Position numbers and translations under genes: made by a program
Notes under the pieces: generated by a model
Databases searched by the model: none
The model's input: only the letters and a program-made list of their open reading frames with translations
Told to the model about the DNA's origin: nothing
Part shown: positions 31,072 to 43,535 of the stretch, one piece after another
How the letters are laid out: each line of letters begins with the position of its first letter
Numbering within the stretch: position 1 is the stretch's first letter
Source of the DNA: Microstegium vimineum
Lineage: Eukaryota > Streptophyta > Magnoliopsida > Poales > Poaceae
Assembly: GCA_022036555.1 (NCBI GenBank)
Contig: CM039126.1
Span: forward strand, 11,349,422-11,413,421
Direction: 5' to 3'
Length of the DNA: 64,000 nucleotides

Positions 31072-32790
31072 TGTAGGGGTATTTCTTATGACTATTAGAT
31101 TATTCCGCAAGCGCACAGAATATACCGCTATAGCACTTCAACCGGGAGTATTCCAAGGTATTATAAATTATATTTAGCCCAAGGGAAAGTGGGAGCAAAG
31201 AATGATAATAAAGAAGGGATCCTCAGAGTTACTTCAATCTAGAGCTAACTAATTGTAGAGGGGTAATCGAAGTATAAATGATAGGAAGGTGATGAAGAAA
31301 AAACTAAGCTAAGATAACTAAAAGATAACTAGTAAGTGTAGCTAGGTGGGAGGACAACGAGTGAGTGTAGGACTCCTATGATCCAAACTTTGCTCCTATG
31401 ACTTATCTTAGAAAACCCAGTTGATATATTATAGATTGCATCCACACATCTTGAAAGTACTAGGCAGCAGACAAACAAAGGTAATGACTAAATTAAAGAT
31501 AACTTGGTTGGAAACGGCAATCAAGGATGGGGTCGATAATAGGAGTATAGAGAGGATAACTTAGGTTTTCTAATTCTGACTTGGGTAAGATATATGTATT
31601 CTATGATTCATCTGGGGCAATTATCTGTAAGGGTCGCAAACAGAGTACGCCACAACTTAGATAACTATCTAGCCTGCGAGGTCCTATAAACGGGAGGTGG
31701 ACTACAGAGGACTCAACACACCTGTCACGTACGCGATCTACCACCGATCCGGAATATAGAGCACATTAATGTTTACCTAAGTCTAAGTACCACACTTACA
31801 CTTTTGATAAAACTCTACCCCAAGCATGCATAAGGATTAAAGCACTCAAGAGAGCCATGAACTAGAAGAACAATATAAACAATATCTCACTTGAATCAGA
31901 AGTCGATTACCGAAGACATCTCAGGAGAAAGCTCAAGGAGAACTTGATCCCGATGATGTACAAGCCGAAGAAGAAGCACCGACAGGCCGACACCTCCTCC
32001 AAAACTCCTCCCTCGCTCTCCATCTCTCTATTATCTAGAATACTAGATCCTAAGAAGAACTAATATCTAGAGAGGTTGTCCACTCATGGGACAGTTGTGA
32101 CCTAATCTTTATTATGATGATGGATCCTCTAGGGGGTCTACCTATTTATTTATAGCCCAGGACAGGTGGAGCAATCCTTGAATAGTCGATGTGGTACTAA
32201 TACATTGCACATACTCCTCCTAGGCTTCCATGTTGCGCACTTGGGCCACATGGGGTTCTCCCACATCCTTAGCGAGCATGGGCCACGCCCTGGACCACTC
32301 TAGCCAACTCTGGCTGCCTTGGCCATGTCCTGGCCTACTCTGGCCTGCTCCAGCCAGCTTAGGCTGGCCGCAACCTGGCTGGGCTGGCCACAGCTTGGCT
32401 AGGCTTGGTCGGGCCGGGCTGTGACCTGGCCAGGCCTGGCCAGGTAACTCCTAGGCCTAGCTGGTGGGCTGCCATGCCTCATCGTGGTCTGTGAGGCCCA
32501 CCAACTTGTCTTGACTTTATCTTTATTTATATCTTTTTACCCCAAACTCCAAATAAGGCAAACCATAGGTCCGTTTCGATCGTCTGGACGAGCTCTACAC
32601 AATGGGCACTCTAATTCATCACTTGATATAATTTTATATAGTAAAACCTGAATATTCTATAAAACAAGTGAGAACAACATAACTCGTCAAAACCATTAGA
32701 ATCAAACCCTACAACTATGCTTTATAATTTATTTCTTATCATTTCATGCAATAGTTGATGGTTACATTTGGAGTTTAGTAGCCATCAACA
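31072..32790 (-). repeat. Athila-type LTR (1719 bp) abutting integrase of element E
   Basis: TGTAGGGGTATTTC at left, CATCAACA at right, with a minus-strand TATAAATAAATA at 32144-32154. It has a TGGCC/GGCTGG-rich tract at about 32275-32475. No matching target duplication was found (ATGCC at left, ACCGC at right), so one flank has been lost. Confidence 0.75.
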
Positions 32791-35266
32791 ACCGCAAGTG
32801 CCTTCATGAATCTCTCCCATCAACAACTTGGCTTCTTTGTTAAGGCACTTGAGTAGCACACCTTTGACTATCTTGTGATACAACTGACCATCAAGAATGA
32901 CAAACTTGGTAGTTTGGTACCTTAGCTTTCTGGAAACTCGCCATGATTGATTCTTTAGGTACTCGATGATCTTGGTTCTTCAATCACTATCATCAACAAG
33001 CTCATCAGCTAAAATCTCCACAATTTGATGATACCCAGAAGCACTTTGAGCTAGTCTGTTAGCTTCTTGATTCTGATCTCTAGGAATGTGCTTGATACTG
33101 ACGGAGGAAAAAGAATCAAGCAAGTCATGACAATCTTCATAATACCCTTTTAGTATTTCATCCTTGCACTCATATAGGTCGAGCAATTGATTAACCACTA
33201 TCTGAGAATCTCCAAAAAATTCAACAACTCCAGCCTCTATCTCACATAGTACTTGCAGTCCTTTGAGAAGGGCTACATACTCAGCCTCGTTGTTGGTGGC
33301 CGTCGGCCTGATCGGGAAAGCGTAGTACTCTAGGCTTTCCCCGCGAGGCGATATCAGGACGACTCCAATGCCTCCTCCTTGCTTGCAAGTAGACCCATCA
33401 AAGAAGAGTGCTCATGGAGTCATGTCCACTAGTTTGATTTCCTTCTCATGGAAATTTGTGACGAAGTTAGCTATTACCTAGCCTTTAACTGCCTTAGCCG
33501 ATTCGTACCTCAAATCAAATTCCGATAGTGCAAAGATCCATTTGTCGATTCTCCTATTCAGAATAGGCATAGGCATCATGTGCTTGATCACATCGAACTT
33601 CGACACCACCATGCACTTGGAAGACAACAAGTAATGTTGAAGCTTGGTGCACGAAAAGTACAGACATAAGCATAGCTTCTCCATGGGAGAGTACCTTGTT
33701 TCAGGATCGAGCAGCCTCCGGCTTAAGTAGAACACCACTCTTTCCCTTCCTTCAAATTCTTGTATCAAAGATGATCCAATTGTATGGTCATTGGCTTGCT
33801 ACGTACAGTCTAAAAGGCTTCCCTTTCTGAGGAGGGGTCAGTACCAGCGGTGACTTCAAATATTCCCTAATCTCCTCGAAAGCCTTTTGCTATTGGTTAC
33901 CCCACTTAAACTCCTGATTGCTCTTGACCTTCAATAGAACCGAGAATGGCAGAATCTTGGTTGACAGATTCGATGTGAATGACTTGATGAAATTAATCTT
34001 ACCAATCAAAAATTGCAACTCGGTTTTCGTAGTTGGCAATATAGCCTTGTCGATCGCGTCAAGGCTCTTCTGACCAATCTTGATCCCTTTATCATGCACC
34101 ATGAAGCCCAGGAAATGCCCAACTGTCACTCCAAACGCACACTTATGAGTATTCATCCTCAAACCATGCTTCCTCGCACAATCCAAGGTGGCTCTAAGAT
34201 CTTCAAGGTGCTCTTGGTATTCTCCGGACTTCACGACTATGTCATCAATGTAGACTTTTACGGTTTTGCTGATCAACTTATGAAAGATATAATTCATGGC
34301 TCTTTGACAAGTTGCACCATCATTCCTCAACCCGAAGGTCATGACCACCCACTCATACAGTCCTAGCGCACCAGGATATCTGAATGCGGTCTTGTGGATG
34401 TCTTCTTCTGCCATGAAGATCCGATTGTACCCAGCATTGCCATCCATAAAACTGATCACTTTGTGGCCTGCTACTACATCAACCATCATGTCGGCCATCG
34501 GCATCGGGTATCCATCCATCGGGGTAGCTTTATTGAGGCCCCTGAAGTCGATACAAACTCTCATTTTCTCGTTCTTCTTATACACAGGGACCAGGTTGGC
34601 GACCCACTCGGCATACTTGCTCTACTGAATGAACTTTGCTTCATACAGCCGAGTGATTTCAGTCTTCACGTCGGCCATGATTTCAGCTTTGATTCTTCTA
34701 GGGTGCTGCTTAACTAGCCGATATCCATCCTTAATCGGCAAATGATGTTCGACCAACTTTCTTTCAAGACTGGGCATCTTGTAATACTCCTAACCTAAAC
34801 ATTCTTTGTACTCTTTCAACAGAGCGATCCATTCCTCTCTAAACTTGGGATCTAACTTAGCACTGATGTATGTCGGCCTCGGCTTATCACCATCTCCAAT
34901 ATCAACAACTTCTAACTCGTCAGCCGACATAAACCCCTTGCTTATCTTGCCTTCGTTGTTGTCGAACGGTGTATGTATTATTCCACTTTCTTTAAGCCAA
35001 CTACTTGGATCGATTGTTGACTTACACTGTTGAAAGTGACACATTCTTCTTGCAACCTTCTGTCGGGCAGTCGTAGGCATAATCCTCCAAATCCCAGTAA
35101 GCAGGGTTAACGGCTGCTATCAAGATTGAATCATCGACCAGAATGATTTCAAGTTCATCACTATCCAGCCATTGCACTACACACTGATGCATGGTGGATG
35201 GGATACAACAGTTGGCATGAATCCAATCCCTCCCCAAGAGTAGATTGTATGAACTATCTCCATCGA
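32791..35266 (-). pseudogene. Element E pol: protease end, RT, RNase H, integrase start
   Basis: In gene order: the protease C-terminus (GDSSYNLLLGRDWIHANC, ending the 35022-35327 frame); a linker (RPTYISAKLDPKFREEW); RT (33890-34585, CIDFRGLNKATPMDGYPMP and catalytic YIDDIVVKS); the connection (33478-33768); RNase H (FFDGSTCKQGGGIG, NNEAEYVALLKGL, GDSQIVVNQL); and integrase, cut at its zinc domain near HEGTCG by the LTR at 32790. Stops at 34790, 34622, 33478 and 33412 fall where Trp or Gln is expected. It is a Tat-like gypsy pol. Confidence 0.85.
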
Positions 35267-35689
35267 TGTCACACCCGATTTTAAGGACAAAACCACGTAC
35301 ACACCATATGTGAGCCCAGAAAGTCAAATCTCACATATAGCCACAAAAAAGGTAATATCAAAAGACAATACTTAAATACATAACATATAAGGTCAAAGAA
35401 ATAACCTTGAAACAACAAACAGCGGAAAGACACTCTGATCTTCAGGTGAAGACTCCAAACACATAGGGACACAACTGACTGGTTGATCACAAGCCTAACT
35501 TCAATTCTTGCAATCTGGTACCCATCCGGGATTTTTATCCAAATATGAAAAATAAACAAGCGTAAGTACATCTCGTACTCAGCAATATAATATGGGGTTT
35601 ATGAGGATCAAAAGGTTGACACTGGTTTACTGCGATAAGCATTTTTATTTGATTCAAAACTTTACAATTGATATGTCATAAGTTATTCT
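35267..35689 (-). repeat. LTR C, left part
   Basis: Aligns with 55955-56380: shared phrases include CACACCC(G/A)ATTTTAAGGAC, GGATTTTTATCCAAAT and TTGACACTGGTTTACTGCG. Cut at 35689 by the Tat LTR. Confidence 0.85.
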
Positions 35690-36918
35690 TGTCGGTGTTA
35701 TGACCCGGGGGTCAAGTCCACCGGCTAGTAAATTTGTATATTGCGTGCTCCCTCTCCCAGATGTGATGCAAGAAGGACACAAGATTTATCCTGGTTTGGG
35801 CAAAGAAGGCCCTACGTCCAGCGGGGGAGGATAGATTGTATTATCTTGCACCGAAGTGCTCGTACAGGGGGGGTACAAGCAGGTTTACATGGGGTTGCTC
35901 GGAGTGAGCTGAGGCCTAAGGCTAGTAGGGCTATCCTAGGTGGTCGGTTGGTTGCTTGAGGGGTCGAGCAAGCAACGGGGTATGTGGAGTGTGAGGATTA
36001 GAGCCGATGTCTGAATGCGAAGTGTCCGAGCGGATGTGGGTTTGTGCGAGAGTTGCCAAAAAAGGTCCCTTCTTCTATCTCGGCGTCCCCTTTTATAGAC
36101 CAAGGGGAGGCCCGAGGGTACAGGTTCCTAAACTGTTGTAGCGTGGGAGGCGTGTCCGCAGCAGAGTGTTGGCGAAGGGACGTCGATCACTGTGGCGGCG
36201 TGGCCTTCCCATTCTTCCGGTGCTCCGGGGCATGGTGACAGTAGACTAGACGTTGCTGCACGTCGCGGCACAGTAGGGTCGACCTTCCGCAGACGAGCGC
36301 GAGTCCCATAGTTGAAGCGGGACGGGGCGGATGGGACGGGCCCCATACCGGAGTGGTTGGAGGTAGGGGTCGAGCCCCCGGTCGAGGGGAGGGGTCGAGA
36401 CCTGCGTGGCATTGTCGTGTCCCTGAAGACGTCGTCGAGAGCCGTTCTGTTCATGTCTCGAGGGGTGCCTCTGGAGTCCGTACTCGCGACGTGGTTACAG
36501 CGGCAGCACAGTTGACGGAGGTCCGGGACATGGCGGTGAGCTGATGGATTTGACTGTGGTCGTGGGCGCCCATGGCGTTAGGCGGGAGTAGGTGAGTGCG
36601 TCGGATCTCTTTTAACCCATATCGGGAGCAGGTGAGCTGATCGAGCTTCCTGCCCAGGGGTCGTTCGTTCGACCCCTGGTCCGTCATTCGGCGTCGAGGT
36701 GGAGGCAGAGGGGTCGTTCGTTCGACCCCTGGTCCATCATATTTCCAGAAGCGGGCCGGCCCACGACTGGTTGCTATCGTCGGTGCAAGGGGCCTTTGTG
36801 TGATGGGCCCTTCTTTGCGGGCGTGAGCGGTTGGTTGGTTCCTGTCTTAAAAATGGTTGCTATGTTAAACGTTAATTTATTGAAGGGTTTAGGGTACCCC
36901 TTACCTTCGTACCCGACA
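35690..36918 (-). repeat. Tat 3' LTR (1229 bp)
   Basis: TGTCGGTGTTATGACC at left, TACCCGACA at right. Minus-strand CTATAAAAGGGG near 36083-36095 is the TATA box. Right of it, minus-strand CTCGGGGGCTAC is the polypurine tract. Confidence 0.88.
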
Positions 36919-37222
36919 GTAGCCCCCGAGCCTCTGTGCGGATGAGTAGGATCCGCATAGAGGTTTTTGCTATTGACCTGCAGAGTTAGTAAGAGGTTCG
37001 ATTCTCCGTGGGGTGCGCGCGAGCGCACCCCACGGGGGTAGCCCCCGAGGCCCCAGAGGAGTGATTAAGAACTCCTCTGGGGGCTGTGATATGTGACTTT
37101 GACCTGCAGAGTCAGTTAGAGGTTCGATTCTCCGTGGGGTGCGCACGAGCGCACCCCGCGGGGGTAGCCCCTGAGGCCCCAGAGGAGTGATTAAGAACTC
37201 CTCTAGGGGCTATGATATGTGT
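36919..37222. repeat. Triplicated polypurine-hairpin modules
   Basis: GTAGCCCCCGAG (or CCCCTGAG) occurs at 36919, 37039 and 37164, each followed by a hairpin. The stems are 36931-36943 with 36951-36963 (13 bp, one wobble), and 37051-37062 with 37071-37082 (12 bp, perfect); a third copy lies at 37177-37209. Two further hairpins, CGTGGGGTGCGC with loops GCGA (37007-37034) and ACGA (37133-37160), lie between modules. The 126-bp unit is a tandem duplication. Confidence 0.8.
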
Positions 37223-37319
37223 TTTATCGGGGGGATTTAGGGTTACCTGGGGTCGTGGCGTCTTACCGAGCGGTCGATTCCGTTCGCCAGGTTACGAGCG
37301 TTCCTTTCCCTGAAAAGAG

Positions 37320-38480
37320 AGGTGCTCGAGGGCGGCTGTCGAACCCTTCTGAGGGCCAGCCTTCGCTCCCTCGAGTGTTGCACTGAAGTCACAGTACCCC
37401 CGCCGAGAGGTCGACTGTTTCTGCCAGGTTACGGGTGTTTTCGACCCTCTTCCGTCGAGGGGTGCCGTGCGTAGTCGGGCCCTCGAGCCCTGCGTGGTTG
37501 GGCTTTCACTACCTCATAGCGTCCTTCCCACGGATCCTTGTGTTCGGATTGCGGGGCGAAGAGCATCGTGCTATCCCCATTGGGACGAGCCTCGAAGTCC
37601 TCTGTGAGCTGGTGTTGGGCAGATATCCATAGAAATGGTGCCCGGTACGGGTAAAAATCCAAGTGAGAACTCATGCTCCATTCAATAGGGGTCGATTAGG
37701 AGCCCGGAGGCATTCTCATTGAGCAAGACTGTATGACCTACCTAGGTGCCAGCTTCATTCGATGGAAGCTGGTGGCTCGATGCCTCCCGGCGTAGGGATC
37801 CTTGGGTATTCCGTGGTTATGCCTCGGATATGTCCCAGGGGACCTCGAGAGTTCGTTCTCGAGCTAGGGCGCGCGGCCTAGCCCCCCGGGTCATCCCTAA
37901 CTCGCATACTCGAGGGCGGCTGTCGAACCCTGTTCGTGGGGCCAGCCTCCGCCCCCTCGAGATTTTAGGGCTGGACCGGAGTCCATAACCATGAGTCCTT
38001 CCTGACCTCAGGTACTCGAGGGCGGCTGTCGAACCCTATGCAAGGGCCAGCCTTCGCTCCCTCAAGATTTGACGGATGGTTCGTCATCCGTCGCTAGCCT
38101 CCGGAGGTGACGTCCTATCCTGTGGAATGCGGAGGGGGGAAGTGGGTAGGTGTATTGAACATGGGGACATACCTGTGTTTTTGCTGGATCTGCCCGTTGG
38201 GCTCGAGTCCTCGAGGGAGGCTGTCAAACCCTGTGTATGGGCCAGCCTTTACCCCTTCGAGACTTGGGAGTGGACCGGAGTCTGTAACCCGAGGTCCCCT
38301 CAGACCTCAGGTACTCGAGGGCGGTTATCGAACCTTGTTCGAAGGTTGGCCTTTGACCCCTCGAGATTTTGGGGGTGGACCGGAGTCCCTAACCCGAGGT
38401 CATTTCTGTCCTCAGGTACTCGAGGGTGGCTGTTGAACCGCGTTTGAGGGCCAGCCTTCGTCCCCTCAAGATTTTGACGG
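37320..38480. repeat. About 104-bp tandem repeats
   Basis: Copies start near 37325, 37909, 38011, 38207, 38311 and 38416, each with CTCGAGGGCGGCTGTCGAAC, then GGCCAGCCTTCG and CCCTCGAG. Spacing between adjacent copies is about 102-105 bp. The CTCGAGGG ends are inverted, so each unit can fold. Between 37390 and 37900 lies unrelated GC-rich sequence. Confidence 0.8.
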
Positions 38481-38661
38481 ACTGGCCGTCGTTGGTTGCT
38501 TACCTCCGAAGATAACGCTTCCGGCCGCGCGACTTTTTAGGAGATGTCCGTTCGGCCGCAACAGTGGCAGGTATAGGGCGGGGTGCGGTGCGGAGCCCGA
38601 TGATGCGACAGGTGCACCTTATCCTGGAGGAATACGAGGAGGCGGTATGCACGCGCATTAA

Positions 38662-41600
38662 ATGCGGAGATTCACTTGCCTGTTTGCTGGATCCGCCTGT
38701 TGGCCTCCTTCCGCCCCCACGTCCGAGCGCGTCAGCCTCCTTGCCCCCAAGGCCAAGTACAGCCTGCACGGCCCCGATGCCTGGCTCCCGTCTTCGGCGA
38801 CCGCCGCGCGCCTGGGTGAACTGGTGGAGAGCGGCCTCCTCTGGCCCATCACCTCCGTCGACTGGCCGGAGTGGGTGGTGCCGCCACAGGAGCACGCCGA
38901 GCCCAATCCGCCAGAGGGCTACGTGATCAGCTTCGAGGTCTTCCACCGGGCGGGGCTAGGCACCCCTCCCAACCATCTTCTGCGCGGGATCCTCCACCAC
39001 TACGGCGTGGAGCTCCAGCACCTCACTCCCAACGGTATCTGTCACGCGGCGGTTTTCACCGCCGTGTGTGAAGGGTACCTAGGGATCGAGCCGCACTGGG
39101 AGTTGTGGCTCCACCTGTTCGAGGCGAGCCTATTCCACGCGTCAGCCGGCCTCGGCAACTGCAAGATGGTCAGGACCGGGTGCTGTAGCATTGCCCTCAA
39201 GCAGGCAGACAGCTGGATCCCGGCGAAGCTCTCGTCGAGCCACTCCGGATGGCATTCCGGGTGGTTCTACATGAGGAACGACGACGACTTGCTCCCCGCC
39301 CACACCGGGAGGACGATCGACTCGAAGCCCAACCACTGGAGGTACGGCGTCGAGAAGAAGAAGCAGTTGCGCCTCACCCACCTGCTTGGCGCGATCGACC
39401 GTCTAAAGAAGGTGGGACTCACGGCGGCGATCGTCGCGTCGGCTTTCCATCAACGGCGGGCCGTGCCGCTGATGGCTCGACCTCTACGCCTCGACGAGAT
39501 GTTCCCGGGGGTCGACCTCATGGGGTGTCGCCTCATGGGGGACGAGCTACCCCCCGAGAGGGTGGCCCGCCGTGTACGTTCCTCCTTCGCGGGCGCGTTC
39601 GAGACCGGGAGCGTCACCAGCATCCCCATGATGCCGGACCAGGGACACGCTCGGCTGGTATGATTCCCTTTCTATGTTAGTGCTCTCGTGTTTGCCTTGT
39701 TTGCCTTCTTTGCTTGCGTCCTAACTGCTTTGGGTTCCTCAGGGAGACGTTGTCTTCCGGAAGTCGCCGCTGCCGGTGAAGGAGGAGCAGGGCGACTCCC
39801 AGGCGAGGCACCTCCAAGCCGAGCAGGACAAGAAGACCAAGGACAAGGGCAAGAGGGCCCGAGAGAAGCAGGAGCGGGAGCAACGCCGGGCCCGGCAGAG
39901 GCGGGCCGGCCTTTCTGAGGAGGAGTCACCCTCGGAGGAGGATGAGGAAGAGGAGGAGGGGAGCAGCGACAGCGAGGTCGAGCCGCAAGGAGGGCTCGAG
40001 GAGGAACAAACGGCGCCCGAGCGACAGAGGGCGGCCGTTGGGACCGGAGGAGGAGAGGGGTCGACGTCGAGGTCGGCCCCTACTGGCGAGATCGAGCCGC
40101 GGGGGGAGCGCCCCATGGTTTCTCAAGGCGAAGTGCCGCGGCAGACGCGTGGGCGATCATCACGATCCCCATCGGGGGGTCGGTCGAGCACGCCTCCAGC
40201 GCCTACCCGGTCGAGCGCACGGGTGTCGGGCCCATCGGCGCAGGAGGAGGCCAGCAGGGGACGACGGGAGCGTCGTCGGCCCCTGCCCAGGAGACGGCGC
40301 CGAGGGCGGCCTCGACCCCCGCCGCGGGCTGCGGGAGGAGTGGCTCCCGGCGTGTTCCGTTCAAGCCCCGAGCGGTTCGAAGTCCGTCGGCCGGAACCCC
40401 ATGACCCCACAGGGGTAAGTTGCTTTCCTGCCGATCGAGTGGCTTGAGTGGGTCAAGTGTTTTTTCGTTGGTTATGACCCGTGCTTACCGTTGCGCATGG
40501 GTCTCTTTTTCAGGTCGAAGCACTCGACCGAGAGCACGTCCCTCGCTCCGGCCACAGTTGAGGCGACCGTCGAGGCCAGTCCCGCTGCCCCATCCTCTTC
40601 GACACTCACCCCAGAGGCGGCGTGGGCGGCCAGGGCCCGGGAGGCGATGGGGCGAGGGGTGGCGCAGGCTGCCTCGGAGCTGGCCCAAGCGGGGGAGGAG
40701 ACGGGTCCGCCCGCCACACCGGCGAGGTCTACCAAAGTGGCGGGTGAAGCCGTGCCCGCCCACCTATCGGAGGGAGGCGCACCCAGGGCCTGGGAAGGCG
40801 CGGGGCCCGCATCGACGGCGGCCGTGACCAAGGGGGTCGAGCTCCAAGCCGTCGCGGACGTGGAGGTGGTCGACTTGACCATCGCCGGCGAGGGAAGGAC
40901 GCCGGAGCGCCCGATGCCAAGGCCGTGGCCCGAGAGCCTCGCGGCTCGGGAGGCGCGTCTGCCACTCGAGCGCGAGGGCGCGGCCGCTGCCGCGTCTGAG
41001 GGCCCGTCGCCGACGGAGATCTTCGTCGAGGGGACCTCGGCGCCGACGTCGGGGGTCGAGGAGGGGGGTCGGGCCGAGCAGCCCGAGGCGACACCCACGG
41101 CGGAGACGGCGGGGATGTCGATGACGGCCACTGCCGAAGAGGTGGCCAGATGGTGGCGGAACTGGTGGACCCGGCGGAGGTGGCCGCAGCGGCGGCCTCT
41201 TCGTCGGGACCGGGGTCAGCTCAGCCTTGCTTCGAGGTCGGGCAATCATCGTCTCGAGGTAATTCGTCCTCTAACTTGGTCGACCCGTAGTGAGATTGCG
41301 GTATTAGGTACTAATCGTTTGTCTTCTTCACCGCGCAGGGTTGTTCTCCCGTCCGGGACTTCTCCTGCCCAGGGGCGATGGCTCGGAGGGACTGGCGGCG
41401 TCCTCGCGGGGTGGTCCCGAGGTTGGGAGAGCCCAACTCGAGGGGGCTTCTCCCTTCCCTACTCTGACGGAGAGGGTGGCGCGCCACGGGGGCGGCCCTG
41501 AGATGCGCCAGGGTATCATGCGGGAGGTCCAGGAGAGGATCGACCGCCGCAGCAGGTTCTGGGGACAGGAGCCCCTCGAGCTGGCCGACCCTCGAGACCC

Positions 41601-42977
41601 CGGGCGCATCCTCCTCAAGCTCGACAACCAGGCCGAGCTCAGGGAGTGGGACCACCTGGAGGAGTTCCGGGCGTGGCTCGAGCACGCGGTGCGCCTGGCC
41701 GCGGAGGTTGCTTCCGTGGACCTGCAGCGGGGGATGGAGGTGAGCTTCGTTCTTCCTTTGATTTTGCTTGGGTTACTTGACTCTTCTTTTCTGATGACTT
41801 TCTCTTTCATCCCTATTAGACGTTGAGGGCGAGGTCGTACGACAAGTCCCAATTCATCCTCCGGGTGCAGGAGCAGCTTCCCGCCCTCCGCACTTTGCTG
41901 GAGAAGGCGGAGGCCAAGGCCGCTCAGGCAAAAGCCGAGGCGGCAACCGCGCAAGAGGAGTCCAAGGCCGAGGTTGCCCACGCGAGGGCTGGGGTGGTGG
42001 CCGTGCAAGAAGCAGCTCGGGCCGCCTAGGAGACGATGCAGTCGAGGGTCGAGACGGCCCTCAAGGCGGTCATCGATGTCGGGCAGCTGCGGGATGCTGC
42101 CTAGGAGGCCCAGCGCAAGGCGGAGGAGGAAGCCGCCCAGCTGAGGGAGGAGCTGACCCGGGCAGCGGAGAGCATCCGGGGGCTCCAGGGGGACGTGGAC
42201 GCCGTCTCCCGCGAACGCGACGCGCTGGGCGTTGCGGAGGAGAAGGCCCGAACCTAGATCGCCACTCAGGGGGAGGTGGCGGCCAACCAAAAGAGGGCCC
42301 TCGATGGTGCCGGCAAGGTCATCGAGGACCTCCAGGCTAAAGTCAGCGACCAAGCTGCAGAGCTTGTCGACGTCCGCCACCGACTCGAGAGGATCCGAGC
42401 AGGGCTACGCCACCCTGGAGGCGCATGCCGAAGGTAAGTTTTTTGAAAGTGTTACTGAGTCTGCCCGGTCTCGACCCTTTTCCTGCTCTTTTGGTTTTGA
42501 CCGAGTTATGCGCTCGTTTTTGCAGAGCTCGCAACAGAAAAGGCCCGAGCCCACGAGGACCTGACCAGTCTTCAGGGCCTCCTTGGGGCGGAGGCGGACC
42601 TTAATGAGAGGCTCGAGGGCGCCATCTCCTCCTTCTGCGACGACCTCGGGGTCGAGCCGGAGCCAGCGGTCGAGGGCGACGCTCGAGGAGACTCCCTTCT
42701 GCGCCGCTTCTACTCCATGATGCAGGAGGTGACGGAGCAAGTCCGTGCTGCCCTGCACGTGGGCGTGAAGCGGGCGCTCGCGGTCGTCCGCTCGGGCTAC
42801 ATCTACGACCTCAACGTCGTCGCCAGCGGGTTCATCACTGACCCGAGGCTGACTGACGAAGAGAACATGGCGAGATGCTATGAGCTAATCGAGGCCACGG
42901 AGGTGCCCGGAGGCGAGCTGGCGAAGCTCTTCGAGCCTGAAGTGCTCCCTTCGGCAGATGGAGATGGCGCCGAGTAG
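38662..42977 (+). pseudogene. Antisense multi-exon Tat gene (putative gypsy-type transposon protein), degenerate
   Basis: Runs opposite to gag-pol. Exons inferred from GT-AG borders: 38662-39657, 39743-40414, 40514-41258, 41339-41739, 41820-42433, 42526-42977. Exon 1 encodes a conserved globular domain (GLLWPITSVDWPEWVVPP, GYVISFEVFHRAGLGTPP, LRGILHHYGVELQHLTPNG, WFYMRNDD), the family labelled putative gypsy-type transposon. Exons 2 and 3 are acidic, basic and Pro/Ala-rich. Exons 4 to 6 are coiled coil (EKAEAKAAQAKAEAATAQEE) and a C-terminal ARCYELIE region. Exon 5 has three in-frame TAG codons (42027, 42102, 42255), and frame changes lie near 41145 and 42390 and probably at the exon 2/3 border. 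Function unknown; its role in retrotransposition is unproven. Confidence 0.75.
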
Positions 42978-43535
42978 CTCTAGGCCTACGAGCCAAATTT
43001 GGACAAGAAGGTCCATGCAATAGTTAGGCTTTTGTAATGATACAATGCCGAGCCCCTGGGGGCTCCTTATATTTAATGCATTTTGTTCGAGATGCGTCTT
43101 GTTATTTTTATTTCTCGAGTTGTCTCTGCTTTTCTTTGCCTGAGTCGTCGCTTGTGGACTAAGTGTTCGACGCAGGCTTGTATCCCTGGAAGGGGGGAGC
43201 GAGTGGGGATACCATAGCCCTAAGGCGTAGGAGAGTCCCCAGCTCGACTGCCCTCGACCCTTAGGGAGTTCGAGGCATTTTTTACTTAGCTGTGAAGCGT
43301 ACTCGAGGCGAAGATCAAGAGGGAAAGCCAAGTTTCGAAAAAACGTTTGGGTTTTTAGAGGACTTAGGAGGGGGGTCCCCCCCTGTCAGCCCCCGAGGGA
43401 GGCTTGACTTTGCCGGAGCAGAGTCGAGGCTACCTTAGAGTTATGAACGAATGTAGAATGTATTTCGAGAACATTTTATTCATCCATGATGTGATAAGTG
43501 TACATAATGTGGGAAATGTACAAGGCGTCGAGGCC
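42978..43535. other. Convergent spacer between antisense gene and gag-pol
   Basis: The antisense gene (plus) and pol (minus) both end into this interval, so it holds two facing 3' ends. No coding motif was recognised. Confidence 0.55.

Noticed and set aside
36994..37006. GGTTCGATTCT, close to a tRNA B box, repeated near 37121
   Set aside because: The flanks do not form a T arm and no A box or cloverleaf is present; it is part of the 126-bp duplicated unit.
38011..38470. Tandem units considered as a CRISPR-like array
   Set aside because: Units are contiguous and diverged with no unique spacers between identical repeats, in a plant retrotransposon.
39142..42564. Long minus-strand frames in the Tat antisense gene region (for example 40472-41131 and 41328-42380)
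   Set aside because: High GC lengthens open frames. The plus strand has splice sites, a conserved exon 1 domain and coiled coil, so the minus frames are shadows.
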